A stretch of DNA of 64,000 nucleotides from Goekera deserti (GCF_010685995.1 NZ_JAAGWK010000012.1:1-64000), one strand, 5' to 3'; counted from the first letter of the stretch, positions 24,976 to 39,191 are shown. The notes: generated from the letters alone by a model not told the origin. Made by a program: numbers and translations.

Positions 24976-25962
24976 TCAGCCGCTCGACGTGGTCGGCGTC
25001 ACGCTAGCGGGCACCGCCGACAGCCCGGCGGGCGACCGCCACCGGCTCCACGCGCGCACCGCCAGCGGCACGAGCACCGCCACCGCGGCGGCGTAGCCGG
25101 CGCCGAGCACGGTGTCCACGACGTAGTGCTCGCCCGACCACACCAGCACCAGCGGCATGACCAGGGCGTAGGCCACCAGCGCCACCCGCTGCCACAGCCG
25201 CCGCGCCATCGGGAACAGCGCCAGGCAGGTGAGCACCGCGAACGCGGTGTGCAGCGACGGCACCGCCGCGACCGGGTTCACCTGGCCCTGCCCAGTGGTC
25301 AGCAGCGCGCCCGCGCGGGGCAGTCCCAGCACCTCCCAGCCGAGCCCGGAGATCCGCCGCACCGGCTCGATCACGCCCATGTCGGCGGCCAGCCACGGCG
25401 GCGCCGCCGGGTACAGCACGTAGGTGACCAGCCCGGCGACCGACAGGGCGAGCACCAGCCGCACGTACCGCACCCAGCGGGACCGGTCGCGCAGCCACAG
25501 CACGGCCAGCACCACCGGCGTCACGACGAAGTGGCTGCTGTAGACCAGCGAGGCCACCACCTGCCACCACGGGTCCTGCCAGTGCGCCTGCAGCCACACC
25601 GTGGGCAGCTCGCCGCCGGTGAGCAACCGGTCGGCGGCGATCGGCTCGGTGACGTGCACCGCCACGCCGAGGGTGTCGGCCATGCCGCGGGACAGGTCGT
25701 AGAGCAGCAGCAGCGCCACCAGGGGCAGCCAGTCGGTGAGCAGCCGCACCAGCGAGCGCCGTCCGCGGCCGACGCAGTGCACCGCGAGCCCGGCCAGGAC
25801 CCAGGACAGCAGCGAGAGCCGGTCGGTGGGCAGCCCCTGCCGGTACCAGGTGACGGCGAAGGCCACCACGAGCGCGGCCCAGAGCACCGAGCGCAGCGCC
25901 CGGCGGCCCGGCCGGGGGGTGCCGGCGTCGACTGGGGAGGTGGAGCGCTCCACAGTCGTCAT
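24976..25962 (-). CDS. PAP2-family membrane phosphatase/phosphotransferase
   Basis: 328 residues from the ATG at 25962 (MTTVERSTS); the frame extends upstream but without coding character. Six or so hydrophobic helices are visible. The PAP2 catalytic residues appear as PSLHTAFAVL (H of motif 2) and SGEHYVVDTVLGAG (H and D of motif 3), in the arrangement of the PAP2_3/inositol-phosphorylceramide-synthase-like subgroup. It probably acts on a lipid phosphate or transfers a phospho-head group at the membrane. Divergent from aconitase with about 200 bases between. Confidence 0.82.
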   Translation of the reverse strand: MTTVERSTSPVDAGTPRPGRRALRSVLWAALVVAFAVTWYRQGLPTDRLSLLSWVLAGLAVHCVGRGRRSLVRLLTDWLPLVALLLLYDLSRGMADTLGVAVHVTEPIAADRLLTGGELPTVWLQAHWQDPWWQVVASLVYSSHFVVTPVVLAVLWLRDRSRWVRYVRLVLALSVAGLVTYVLYPAAPPWLAADMGVIEPVRRISGLGWEVLGLPRAGALLTTGQGQVNPVAAVPSLHTAFAVLTCLALFPMARRLWQRVALVAYALVMPLVLVWSGEHYVVDTVLGAGYAAAVAVLVPLAVRAWSRWRSPAGLSAVPASVTPTTSSG

Positions 25963-26160
25963 GGCGCCGGAGGCTAGGCGACGACCGGGGGCCGGGGCAC
26001 GGTGGAGGTCGCGGCACGCCGGTGCGGCGTCGCTCTCACCGGTGACGGCGGTCACCGCCGATCACAGGAAGGGCAGCCTTGGTGCCCGTGATCGTCCAGG
26101 AGCTGGGATGATCGGGCGCGTAGTCCCAACGCAGTGGACAAGCGAGGGTGAGGCGCAGCA

Positions 26161-28988
<2,828 letters not shown>

Positions 28989-28989
<1 letters not shown>

Positions 28990-29750
28990 TGGACCTCGGC
29001 CTGGGCGGTCGCGGGTACCTGCTCACCGGCGCCAGCCGGGGGCTGGGTCTCGCCACCGCCCGGGCCCTGGTCGACGACGGCGCCCGGGTGCTGGTCAGCT
29101 CCCGGTCGCAGTCGTCGGTCGAGGCGGCGGTGGCCTCCCTCGGGGGCGCCCCCGCCGCGCACGGCCACGCCGCCGACCTCGCAGAGCCGGCCGCGGCCAC
29201 CGACCTGGTGGCCGCGGCCGGCTCGCGCCTGGACCGGCTCGACGGCGCCCTGGTGTCGGTCGGTGGACCGGCGCCCGGCAGCGTGCTGGAGGTCGCCGAG
29301 GAGTCCTGGCGGGCGGCCGTCGACTCCGTGCTGCTGGGCACCATCCGCCTGGTCAAGGCGCTGGTGCCGGTGCTCGGCGAGGGCGCCGCGATCGGGCTGG
29401 TGCTGTCCAGCTCGGTCCGCCAGCCGATCGGGCACCTGGCCATCTCCAACGGCCTGCGCCCCGGTCTGGCGATGACGGCCAAGGCGCTGGCCGACGAGCT
29501 GGGCCCGCGCGGCATCCGGGTGTTCGGGCTGCTGCCGGGCACCATCGCCACCGACCGGATCACCGAGATCGAGGCCGCCTCCGGCGACGCCGCCGCCATG
29601 CGGGCGCGCACCGAGGCCGGCATCCCGCTGCGCCGGGTGGGCCGGCCGGAGGAGTTCGGCCGGGTCGCCGCCTTCGCCCTCTCCCCCGCCGCTTCCTACC
29701 TCACCGGCGTCATGCTCCCCGTCGACGGCGGCGCGCTGAGGGCCCTGTGA
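28989..29750 (+). CDS. SDR-family oxidoreductase
   Basis: 253 residues; the ATG at 28989 overlaps the aconitase stop. The Rossmann motif TGASRGLGLATARAL and the family block LGPRGIRVFGLLPGTIATDRI are clear. At the usual active site the Ser is in LSSSVRQPIG, but the expected Y-x3-K is replaced by ISNGLRPG, as in a subgroup of SDRs that may be weak or atypical reductases. Substrate unknown. It overlaps the chelatase-like gene by a GTGA, so acnA, this gene and the next form one transcription unit. Confidence 0.82.
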
Positions 29751-30586
29751 CCGCCCCCGTCCCGACTCCCGCCCCGGAGCCGACCCCACCCCCCCTGTCT
29801 TCTTCGGGCTCAAGTCACCGTGGTCCGGCGCACGCCGGCGCGCGTGCGGAGTCCGCAGGGGTGGGGGGCGCCCCGGTGCTGGTGGCGTGCGCGCACGGCA
29901 CCCGCAACCCCACCGGGCGCCGGCTGATCGCCGAGCTGGCCCTCGCCGCGCGGGCGGTGCGCCCCGGGCTCACCACGGTGGCCGCGTTCGTCGACGTGCA
30001 GCCGCCCACCGTCGTCGACGTGGTGGCGGGGCTCGCGGCCCGCGGGACGGCGGCGGTCGTCGTCCCGCTGTTGCTCTCCGGCGGGTACCACGTGCACGTG
30101 GACATCGCCTCGGCCGTCGCGGCACACGACGGCGTGCTGGCGGCCCGCCCGCTGGGTCCGGACGACCGACTGGTGGCGGTGCTGCACGACCGGCTGCTCG
30201 CCGTGGACGCCGACCCGCGCGACCCGAACACCGCCGTCGTGGTGGCCGCCGCGGGGTCCAGCGACGCCCGGTCGGTGGCCGCGGTGGAGGAGATCGCCGA
30301 CCTGCTGCAACGCTCCTGGGCCGGCCCGGTGACCACCGGCTACGGGTCCGCCGCGCAGCCCCCGGTGCCGGACGCCGTCGCGCTGGCCCGCAAGGCCGGC
30401 GCCGAGCGGGTGGTGGTGGCCAGCTACCTGCTCGCACCCGGTCACTTCCACGACAAGCTGGCCGGCGCCGGCGCCGATGCAGTCACTGCACCCTTGCTGC
30501 CGGACCCGCGGATCGCCGCCGTGCTGGTCGACCGGTTCGACGCCGCGCTGGCATCGCCAGACGCAGCAGCCAGCATGACGCCCTGA
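29747..30586 (+). CDS. CbiX/SirB-like sirohydrochlorin chelatase family protein
   Basis: 279 residues from a GTG at 29747 overlapping the SDR stop. After a Pro/Ser-rich stretch of ~45 residues come two CbiX-like half domains: LVACAHGTRNPTGRRLIAEL with the metal-binding His, then VPLLLSGGYHVHVDI, and in the second half VVVAAAGSSDARS with VVASYLLAPGHFHDKL. These place Co2+ or Fe2+ into sirohydrochlorin, for siroheme or cobalamin. The linked genes say nothing about the metal. The disordered N-terminus is unusual and a later start near residue 43 is possible. Confidence 0.8.
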   Translation: MTAPVPTPAPEPTPPPLSSSGSSHRGPAHAGARAESAGVGGAPVLVACAHGTRNPTGRRLIAELALAARAVRPGLTTVAAFVDVQPPTVVDVVAGLAARGTAAVVVPLLLSGGYHVHVDIASAVAAHDGVLAARPLGPDDRLVAVLHDRLLAVDADPRDPNTAVVVAAAGSSDARSVAAVEEIADLLQRSWAGPVTTGYGSAAQPPVPDAVALARKAGAERVVVASYLLAPGHFHDKLAGAGADAVTAPLLPDPRIAAVLVDRFDAALASPDAAASMTP

Positions 30587-30597
30587 GACGCCAGACA

Positions 30598-30999
30598 TCA
30601 GCTGGCGAGCAGGCAGGCGACCAGGAGCGCCATCACCGGCAGTGAGGCGACCAGTGCCGTGCCGTACGAGCCCCGGGCGAACACCCGCCAGCCACCGAAG
30701 AACACCCGGTACGCGACTGCGCTGCCCAGCAGTCCGACCCCAGCGCCTGGCAGCCCCAGCAGCAGCCACATGAACGGGATCCACGACGCGGGCGTCCAGC
30801 CGCAGGAGAAGACGACACCCGGGACACAGTCCCGGTTGAGGTCGGCAGACACCCCGTACAGCGCGATCACGCCGAGGTAGAGCGCCAGCTGCATGGTCAT
30901 CAGCACTGCGCACGAGGCTCCGGGTCCGAGCCGAGGGTCGTCCCTGTCCTGGAACAGGGGGTGCGGGGATCGGGTGGCGCGACCGGGAGACGACGTCAT
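30598..30999 (-). CDS. Small membrane protein, unknown
   Basis: 133 residues from an ATG at 30999, with no good Shine-Dalgarno; an alternative start lies at 31032. Three hydrophobic segments are visible: around LMTMQLALYLGVIALYGVS, WIPFMWLLLGLPGAGVGLLG and TALVASLPVMALLVACLLA. Two cysteines flank an external-looking loop (NRDCVPGVVFSCGW). Possibly a lineage-specific integral membrane protein; I recognise no family. Convergent with the chelatase-like gene, 11 bases apart. Confidence 0.6.
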   Translation of the reverse strand: MTSSPGRATRSPHPLFQDRDDPRLGPGASCAVLMTMQLALYLGVIALYGVSADLNRDCVPGVVFSCGWTPASWIPFMWLLLGLPGAGVGLLGSAVAYRVFFGGWRVFARGSYGTALVASLPVMALLVACLLAS

Positions 31000-31101
31000 A
31001 CCAGCAGCCTCGCCACCCGGCGAGGGCTGCACATCCGTGGAACTGCTCAGCCTGCGCCTGGTCCGTCCAGCTCGAGCTCACGTCGAGGCCGAGGTCGGGG
31101 G

Positions 31102-31554
31102 TCAGCGGGCGGCCTGGAGCTCCTCGGTCAGGGCGGCGGAGACGTCCGGCTGGCCGTAGTAGCGCGCCGGGGTGGCCTGCAGGACGGCGATCCGCCAGCG
31201 ACCGCCCTCGTCGACGGCGACCAGGGTGTGCACGAAGTTGAGCCGCGGGTCCACGTCCTCCTCGCCGGGCGGGATCATCCCGGCGACGGCGCTGAGCACG
31301 GCCACGCCGTCGGTGATCGGGCGGACGCTGCGGACCACGGCCACGTAGCGCGGCGTCTCGTGCTCGGCGAACACCCGGCGCAGGTCGGCGGCGATGCTCA
31401 GCCGGCCGCTGTGTGTGGTGCCGTCGAAGGCGATGATGTCGCCGTCGTCGGCGAAGCCGGCGGCCACCGTCGCCCCGCTGCGACGGTTCCAGCCGGCGAT
31501 GTACTGCTCGTACAGGGTGCGGATGTGGGCGTGGTGCGGATGGGCGACAGACAA
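31102..31554 (-). CDS. SnoaL-like/DUF4440 family protein (SgcJ/EcaC type)
   Basis: 150 residues from a TTG at 31554 (TGGAG upstream). The pattern IRTLYEQYIAGWNRRSGATV, FADDGDIIAFDGTTHSGR and RWRIAVLQATPARYYG is that of the NTF2-like SgcJ/EcaC subgroup: a cone-shaped barrel with a helix carrying W-N. Members include small isomerases and hydrolases of unknown substrate. Downstream of the ABC exporter gene with 137 bases between, on the same strand. Confidence 0.75.
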   Translation of the reverse strand: MSVAHPHHAHIRTLYEQYIAGWNRRSGATVAAGFADDGDIIAFDGTTHSGRLSIAADLRRVFAEHETPRYVAVVRSVRPITDGVAVLSAVAGMIPPGEEDVDPRLNFVHTLVAVDEGGRWRIAVLQATPARYYGQPDVSAALTEELQAAR

Positions 31555-31691
31555 CGAGAACTCCAGGGGCGGGGTCCGGGGCCGGGCGGCTCAGCGGTCC
31601 GGGCGGACGGGGTGGTGGGTGTGGCCGATGGGTCGGGTGTGACGGTAGTGCGCGCGGTCGGCGCGCCCCGGCACGCTCGCCGGGCACCATC

Positions 31692-33620
31692 TCACCCCGT
31701 GGGGACGACGAGCTCGGCACCGGGGTCGAGGGCGGTGCTGCCGCCCGAGCCGGCACGGTCGGCGAACTGGGTGCGGTACAGGTCGGCGTAGCGCCCGCCC
31801 TCGGCCAGCAGCTCGTCGTGCGTGCCGCGCTGCACGATGCGGCCCTGCTCGACGACGAGGATCTGGTCGGCGCTGCGGATGGTGGACAGCCGGTGGGCGA
31901 TCACCAGCGAGGTCCGGCCGGCCAGCGCGGTGTCCAGTGCGTGCTGCACGGCCACCTCGGACTCGCTGTCCAGGTGCGCTGTCGCCTCGTCCAGGATGAC
32001 CAGGCCGGGGGCCTTGAGCAGCACCCGGGCGATGGCCAGCCGCTGCTTCTCCCCGCCGGACAGCCGGTGCCCGCGGTCGCCGACCACGGTGTCCAGCCCG
32101 TCGGGCAGCGAGGCGATCAGCGCGGCGATGCGGGCCCCGGTCAGCGCGGCCCACAGCTCCTCCTCCGTCGCCTCCGGCCGGGCGTAGAGCAGGTTGGCGC
32201 GGACCGTGTCGTGGAACAGGTGCGCGTCCTGGCTCACCACGCCGACCGCCTCCCGCAGCGAGTCGGTGGTCGCCCGACGCACGTCCAGCCCACCCACCCG
32301 GACGCTGCCCTCGGTGACGTCGTACAGCCGGGGCACCAGCGATGCGATCGTCGACTTGCCGGCACCGGAGTGGCCGACCAGGGCCACCAGCTGCCCCGGC
32401 TCCACCCGGAACGACACGTCGTGCAGCACGGACGTGGCGCCACCCTGCTCGGGCAGTGCGACGTCCTCCAGCGACGCGAGCGACACGTCCGCGGCCGCCG
32501 GGTAGCTGAAGGAGACGTGGTCGAACTCCAGCGACCGGTCGTCCGCGGGCACCGGGACGGCGTCCGGCGCCTCGGCGATCATCGGGGCCAGGTCGAGCAC
32601 CTCGAAGACCCGGTCGAAGCTGACCATCGCGCTCATCACGTCCACCCGCACGTTGGCCAGCGCCGTCAGCGGCCCGTACAGCCGGGACAGCAGCAGGGCC
32701 AGGGCGACGACGTCACCGGCGCTGAGCGAGCCGGAGAACGCCAGCGAGCCGCCCAGGCCGTAGACCAGGGCGGTGGCCAGCGCCGCGACCAGCGTCAGCG
32801 CGGTGAAGAAGGTGCGGCCGTACATCGCCGACAGGACGCCGATGTCGCGCACCCGGGCGGCCCGGCCGCTGAAGGAGGCCGCCTCGGCCTCGGGGCGGCC
32901 GAACAGCTTGACCAGCAGTGCGCCGGAGACGTTGAACCGCTCGGTCATGGTGGAGTTCATCGAGGCGTTCAGCCCGTAGGACTCCCGGGTGATCTCCTGC
33001 AGCTTGCTGCCGATCCGCTTCGCCGGGTAGACGAACAGCGGCACCATCGCCACCGACAGCAGGGTGATCTGCCAGGACAGCGTGAGCATCACCGCACCGG
33101 TGAGCACCAGGCCGATCACGTTGGAGACGACGCCGGACAGCGTGGACGTGAACGCCTGCTGCGCGCCGATGACGTCGTTGTTGAGCCGGCTGACCAGTGC
33201 CCCGGTCTGGGTGCGGGTGAAGAAGGCCACCGGCATCCGCTGCACGTGCTCGAACACCCGGCTGCGCAGGTCGTAGATGACGCCCTCGCCGATCCGGGAG
33301 GAGTACCAGCGCTGGGTCAGCGAGCTGGCCGCGTCCAGCAGGGCCAGCCCGGCGATGAGCAGGGCGATCCGGACGATGTCACCGGCGGTGCCCTCCAGGC
33401 CGGCGATCCGGTTGACGATGCTGCCGGCCAGCAGCGGGGTGACCACGCCGATCAGCGCGGACAGCACCACCAGGGCGAGGAACCTGGCCAGCTCGGCACG
33501 ATAGGGCCGGGCGATGCCGAGGATGCGGCGCACCGTGCCCCGGGGGATCTGGCGGGTGGTGACCGAGGGGTCACGTCGGAACGACCGCATCGCGGCCATC
33601 GAGGTCATCGGACCGTCCAT
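31692..33620 (-). CDS. ABC exporter, fused permease and ATPase
   Basis: 642 residues, ATG at 33620 with AGGAGAGG six bases before. Residues ~50-350 form a six-helix type IV exporter domain. The ATPase has Walker A VGHSGAGKST, Q-loop VVSQDAHLFHDTV, signature LSGGEKQRLAIARVLL, Walker B LVILDEATAHLDSESE and H-loop IAHRLST, all canonical, so it could work as a homodimer. Substrate is unknown (lipid or drug types are common). A strong hairpin at 33691-33731 separates it from the enoyl-CoA hydratase gene upstream. Confidence 0.9.
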   Translation of the reverse strand: MDGPMTSMAAMRSFRRDPSVTTRQIPRGTVRRILGIARPYRAELARFLALVVLSALIGVVTPLLAGSIVNRIAGLEGTAGDIVRIALLIAGLALLDAASSLTQRWYSSRIGEGVIYDLRSRVFEHVQRMPVAFFTRTQTGALVSRLNNDVIGAQQAFTSTLSGVVSNVIGLVLTGAVMLTLSWQITLLSVAMVPLFVYPAKRIGSKLQEITRESYGLNASMNSTMTERFNVSGALLVKLFGRPEAEAASFSGRAARVRDIGVLSAMYGRTFFTALTLVAALATALVYGLGGSLAFSGSLSAGDVVALALLLSRLYGPLTALANVRVDVMSAMVSFDRVFEVLDLAPMIAEAPDAVPVPADDRSLEFDHVSFSYPAAADVSLASLEDVALPEQGGATSVLHDVSFRVEPGQLVALVGHSGAGKSTIASLVPRLYDVTEGSVRVGGLDVRRATTDSLREAVGVVSQDAHLFHDTVRANLLYARPEATEEELWAALTGARIAALIASLPDGLDTVVGDRGHRLSGGEKQRLAIARVLLKAPGLVILDEATAHLDSESEVAVQHALDTALAGRTSLVIAHRLSTIRSADQILVVEQGRIVQRGTHDELLAEGGRYADLYRTQFADRAGSGGSTALDPGAELVVPTG

Positions 33621-33690
33621 GCACGACCTCTCCTGGGCTCGGCCCCTGACAACGGCGCGCGGTGTCGGCCTGTTCCGCACGGCTCTCCTG

Positions 33691-33731
33691 CGGAGTGCCA
33701 GGGCGCAGGGACACTGCGCTCGGGCACTCCG
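33691..33731 (-). terminator. Stem-loop between enoyl-CoA hydratase and ABC exporter genes
   Basis: Plus-strand arms CGGAGTGCC and GGCACTCCG enclose a second stem GGCGCAG / CTGCGCT around a GGACA loop. It lies 19 bases after the stop of the minus-strand hydratase gene and before the exporter gene start, as expected for a terminator. No U-tract, which is common in high-GC actinobacteria. Confidence 0.7.
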
Positions 33732-33749
33732 CCGGGTGGCGTGGCGGGG

Positions 33750-34526
33750 TCAGGAGCGGCCGGCGAGGGCGTGCAGCCGGCGGACCTGGGCGGCGCGCTC
33801 GGCGGCGTCCTGGGTGTCCGGGTCGTTGCGCACCGCGCTGCGCACCAGGGCGGCGGTCTCCCGGCTGGCGTCGACGTCCGGTGCGAGCACGGCCGCCACG
33901 AGCTGGGCGACCTTCGCGTCCAGCTCCTCGGTCGGCACCACGGCCAGCGCGAGCCCGACGGCCACCGCCTCCGCGGCCGGCACCGGCCGGCCGGTCAGGC
34001 ACATCTCCAGGGCGCGGCTGTACCCGACGGCCTCGACCAGGGTGCTGGTGCCGGTCAGGTCGGGCACCAGGCCCAGCACCGCCTCCGGCAGCCGGAACGA
34101 CGCCTGCTCGCCGCAGACCCGAAGGTCGCAGGCCAGCGCCAGCTGGGCGCCGGCGCCGATGGCGTGGCCCTGGACGACGGCGATGGAGACGATCCCCGGG
34201 CGGCGCAGCCACCGGAAGCCGGCCTGGTAGCCGCGGATCCGCTCCTGGGTGTCCTCGGCCGACATCGCCGCCAGCTCGCCCAGGCCGCCGGCCTGGTCGG
34301 GGGCGGTGCTGAACAGGCTGCGGTCCAACCCCGCGGAGAAGGCGCGGCCGGCCCCGCGGACCAGGACCACCCGCACCTCGTCGTCCAGCGACTCCCCCAC
34401 CTGCTGCAGCGCCGACCAGGTCTCCGGCGTCTGGGCGTTGAGCTGGTCGGCGCGGTCCAGGGTGACGGTGAGCACCGCGCCGTCGCGCGAGGTGCGCACC
34501 CAGCCCTGCGGGTCCGGTGCGGTCAC
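33750..34526 (-). CDS. Enoyl-CoA hydratase/isomerase family protein
   Basis: 258 residues from a GTG at 34526. Crotonase-fold motifs: LTVTLDRADQLNAQTPETW, VVLVRGAGRAFSAGLDRSLF (oxyanion-hole region), and HAIGAGAQLALACDLRV with LPEAVLGLVPDLTGTSTL. The Asp/Glu pattern is close to the EchA12 type. Probable role in fatty-acid beta-oxidation or isomerisation. Lies next to the small HTH and ABC-F genes, the same trio as Rv1472-Rv1473A as I recall. Confidence 0.87.
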   Translation of the reverse strand: MTAPDPQGWVRTSRDGAVLTVTLDRADQLNAQTPETWSALQQVGESLDDEVRVVLVRGAGRAFSAGLDRSLFSTAPDQAGGLGELAAMSAEDTQERIRGYQAGFRWLRRPGIVSIAVVQGHAIGAGAQLALACDLRVCGEQASFRLPEAVLGLVPDLTGTSTLVEAVGYSRALEMCLTGRPVPAAEAVAVGLALAVVPTEELDAKVAQLVAAVLAPDVDASRETAALVRSAVRNDPDTQDAAERAAQVRRLHALAGRS

Positions 34527-34554
34527 GCCCGCCCCTGCACCGTCGTCGAGGGGC

Positions 34555-34785
34555 TCACGCGCTCTTCTTGGCGTTGCGGTTGGCTCCGCCGCGGCTGCGC
34601 AGGGTGGCCCCGCTCTCCGACAGCAGCCGGTGCACGAAACCGTAGGAACGGTTGGTCGAGGTGGCCAGGGAGCGGATGCTCTCCCCGCCGTCGTAGCGGG
34701 CGCGCAGGTCGTCGGCCAGCGAGGACCTGTCCCCTCCCGTGATGCGCTTGCCCTTGCTCAGGTCCGGTGCGTTCGAGTCGGCCAT
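34555..34785 (-). CDS. Small helix-turn-helix protein
   Basis: 76 residues. ATG at 34785 with GGAGGGGAG just upstream; the longer frame is non-coding. One HTH is evident: LADDLRARYDGGESIRSLAT, then STNRSYGFVHRLLSESGATL. Basic ends (GANRNAKKSA). The family is conserved beside the ABC-F gene in actinobacteria (Rv1473A-like) and is thought to be a DNA-binding regulator, target unknown. Stop to hydratase start is 28 bases, so the two are probably co-transcribed. Confidence 0.8.
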   Translation of the reverse strand: MADSNAPDLSKGKRITGGDRSSLADDLRARYDGGESIRSLATSTNRSYGFVHRLLSESGATLRSRGGANRNAKKSA

Positions 34786-35012
34786 GACTCCCCTCCGTGC
34801 CAGGAAACGTCCCGGCACGGGTGCGCCGGGCGGGTCGCTGGTCCTCCGGTGCCGTCGTCCTGGTGACGTCGGCGTCCCGACACCCATGATCACCCAGGGT
34901 CACGTGGCGCGCGACCGGACACGACACCCGCCGGCCCGGTGCGCTCGTCCCCGCCCCCGCCGCCCGGGGCCGATCGGCGCGGAGCGTCGGTCGGGGGCAG
35001 CGGGGTCCGCCC

Positions 35013-36614
<1,602 letters not shown>

Positions 36615-36742
36615 TGATCCCAGGGTAGGCGTGCTGTGCCCGTACCTCGACCCCTTTGCCGGGTGACATGCGTAGCAGTACTCACCGGCACCCGGGTGGG
36701 CACACCCTCCCCACCGGCCCCGTCCGCTGCCAGGCTCCCCCC
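36615..36742. promoter_or_regulatory. Divergent promoter region, ABC-F and SCO7613-like genes
   Basis: About 130 bases between two divergent genes; it must contain both promoters. It has the only moderately AT-rich patch nearby (CATGCGTAGCAGTACTCA). No operator recognised. Confidence 0.35.
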
Positions 36743-39118
36743 ATGGTCTTCCCGAACCCGCCCGCGTGGGTGCTGTCCTGCCCGGTCTGCGGGGCACCGG
36801 TGCCCCGTGAGTCCACCGTCCGCACCGGGTCCCCGGCCGGTACGGTGCCGCCCTCGTGTGCCCGCTGCGGGCTGCCCGCCGTCGGCCAGGCCGGGCTCGT
36901 CGTGGCCCGGATCGGGTCGACGCTGGCCGAGCTCACCCGGGACCGGGACGCGCTGCTGAGCACGCTGAGCCGCTACGCCGCCGCCCCCGGGCAGGTGCCC
37001 GCCCGCACCTCACGCCCGGCCACCGCTGCGGGCCCGCCCACCGCTGCCGGCCCGGCCACCGCTGCCCCCCTGGCCACCGCCCCCGGCACGGCGACCACCC
37101 CCGGTACGGCCACCGCCCCCGGACCGGGCCCGTGGCCGCAGCCCGCGGCTCCCGCCGGGGGCCCGTACCGACCGCCGACCCCGCGGCCGGACGCACCCGC
37201 GGGCCCCCCGACCGGCGCCCGGCCGCCGGCCGGCCCGCCGCCGGCACACTCCGGCCCGCACCGCGACCCCTCCCCGGCGAACCGGCTGTCCCCGCAGCAG
37301 GTGCTGCTCGGGCTGGGCGCCACCCTGCTGGTCACCGCCGCGCTGGCCTTCGTCGCCGTCGGCTGGACGCGCTTCGGGCTGGTGTTCCAGGCCGGCACGA
37401 TGCTGGTGGTCACCACCGCCGCGGCCGGCACGTCCGCGTGGGCGGCCCGGCGCGGGCTGCGGGCCACCGAGGAGGCGCTGGCGGTCACGGCCGGCGCGCT
37501 GGTCGCGATCGACCTGTGGGCGGTGCGCACGCTGGGCCTGTTCGGCGCCGACGCCATCGGCCTGCGCCCCTGGTCGGCGGTGGCGCTCACCGTGACCGCC
37601 GGCATCGCGCTGGCCGCGGGCCGGCTCACCCCCAGCACCATCACCTGGCCGGTGGTGGCGCTGGCCGCCGTCCAGCCGCTGCCGCTGGTGCTGCTGCCCC
37701 CGGACGTGCTGGTCGGGCCGGCCGGCGTCGCCGCGCTGCTGGGGCTGGCCGCCACCGACCTGGCCCTGGTCGGGCTGCTGCGTCCCGCGCTCACCGACCT
37801 GGCCCGGGCCCTGGCCCTGACGGCCGGGGCGCTGGGCGCGATCGGCGGGGTCGCCGTCGCCTGGTCGGGCTCGCGGCCGGACGCGTGGGGCAGCACCGCC
37901 GTGGTGCTCCTCGGGTCGGCCGCCGCGGTGCTGCTGCAGCGCCGGGGAGCCGGCGTCCCGGGCGACGGTGCCACCCCCACCGGCCCGGTCGCCGCCGTGC
38001 TCACCTCCGTGGCCGTGCTGCCGTCGGCGCTGGCGCTGGCCGGCGCGCTGGTCGCCACCGGCGACGGCGGCGCGCTGACCGCCGGGCTGCTGGCCGTCAC
38101 CGCGCTGCTGGCGGGCGTGCTCGGCTGGCACCGGGCCGGCGTCGCCGCCGGGGCCGGGACGGCCGCGACCGTCCTGGGCCTGGCCGGCACGGTCGCCCTG
38201 CTGGCCGCCGACCGGCCGGGGCTGCTCGCGGTCGCCACGCTGGCCGTCACCGGCCCGGGCGTGGTCGCCGCGGTGCGGGTGCCGGTGCTGCGCAGCGGCG
38301 CCACCGCCGTCGCCCTGCTGGCCCCCGGCGCCGCGGTGCTGCTCACCAGCGAGGCCGACGTGCTCGGCCGCACCCAGGCCGGCCTGCTGCTGGCACTGCT
38401 CGCCGCGACCGCGCTTACCGTGGCCGGCCTGCGTACCGGCCGGGCCGAGGAGGTCGCGGCCGCCGCGTCCGGTGCGCTGCTCACGCTGGCCGCCGCCGCG
38501 TCCAGCGGGTCGACCGGGGCCACCGGGCAGGTGGCGCTGCAGCTGGCCGTGGTCGGCGCGGCCGGCGTCGGGTACTGGGCGGTCAGCGGTCGCCGCCTCG
38601 TGCTCGCCGTCGCCGTCGCCGACCTGCTCGTCGCGCTGTGGACGGCGCTGGGCGGCGCCAACGTGGACACCCCGGAGGCCTACACGCTGCCCGCGGCGCT
38701 GGGCCTGCTGCTGCTCACCGGCCCGTGGCTGCGGACCCGCCCGTGGCGCGGCGACGGACCGCGGCCCGCCCCGGGTGGGTCGTGGGCGGTGTGGGGGCCG
38801 GCCCTGCTGGTCGCCGCCGCGCCCTCGGTGCTGCTCGTGATGGCCGGCGGCTCGGCCGTGCGGCTGGTGCTGGTCGTCCTGGCGGCGACCGCGGCCGTGG
38901 TCGCCGGTGCGCTGACCCACCGGCAGGCACCGTTCGTGGTCGGAGGGGTCAGCCTGGTGCTGGTGGTGCTCGCCGAGCTCGCCCCGTACGCGCCGCTGGT
39001 GCCGCGCTGGCTGTCGCTGGGCGCCGCCGGTCTGGTGCTGCTGGCGGTGGGCGCCACCTACGAGCAGCGCCGGGCGCAGGCCCGGGAGGCCGTGGCCTGG
39101 GTCGGCCAGATGCGCTGA
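36743..39118 (+). CDS. SCO7613-like giant membrane protein with zinc ribbon
   Basis: 791 residues from the ATG at 36743. The N-terminus has two C-x-x-C pairs (SCPVCGAPVP and CARCGLPAVG), a zinc ribbon, then a short helix (LVVARIGSTLAELTRDRDAL), a long Ala/Pro/Gly linker (~residues 90-175), and about twenty closely packed hydrophobic helices starting at LSPQQVLLGLGATLLVTAAL. This matches the actinobacterial SCO7613 C-terminal-domain membrane protein family, whose function is not known. It is followed 73 bases later by a paralogue. Confidence 0.7.
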   Translation: MVFPNPPAWVLSCPVCGAPVPRESTVRTGSPAGTVPPSCARCGLPAVGQAGLVVARIGSTLAELTRDRDALLSTLSRYAAAPGQVPARTSRPATAAGPPTAAGPATAAPLATAPGTATTPGTATAPGPGPWPQPAAPAGGPYRPPTPRPDAPAGPPTGARPPAGPPPAHSGPHRDPSPANRLSPQQVLLGLGATLLVTAALAFVAVGWTRFGLVFQAGTMLVVTTAAAGTSAWAARRGLRATEEALAVTAGALVAIDLWAVRTLGLFGADAIGLRPWSAVALTVTAGIALAAGRLTPSTITWPVVALAAVQPLPLVLLPPDVLVGPAGVAALLGLAATDLALVGLLRPALTDLARALALTAGALGAIGGVAVAWSGSRPDAWGSTAVVLLGSAAAVLLQRRGAGVPGDGATPTGPVAAVLTSVAVLPSALALAGALVATGDGGALTAGLLAVTALLAGVLGWHRAGVAAGAGTAATVLGLAGTVALLAADRPGLLAVATLAVTGPGVVAAVRVPVLRSGATAVALLAPGAAVLLTSEADVLGRTQAGLLLALLAATALTVAGLRTGRAEEVAAAASGALLTLAAAASSGSTGATGQVALQLAVVGAAGVGYWAVSGRRLVLAVAVADLLVALWTALGGANVDTPEAYTLPAALGLLLLTGPWLRTRPWRGDGPRPAPGGSWAVWGPALLVAAAPSVLLVMAGGSAVRLVLVVLAATAAVVAGALTHRQAPFVVGGVSLVLVVLAELAPYAPLVPRWLSLGAAGLVLLAVGATYEQRRAQAREAVAWVGQMR

Positions 39119-39191
39119 CCCGGCCGGGGGCGGGTGGCTGCCGACGCCCCTACGGTGAGGGGACAGCCACCCGCCCGCTCCTGGAGGCTCG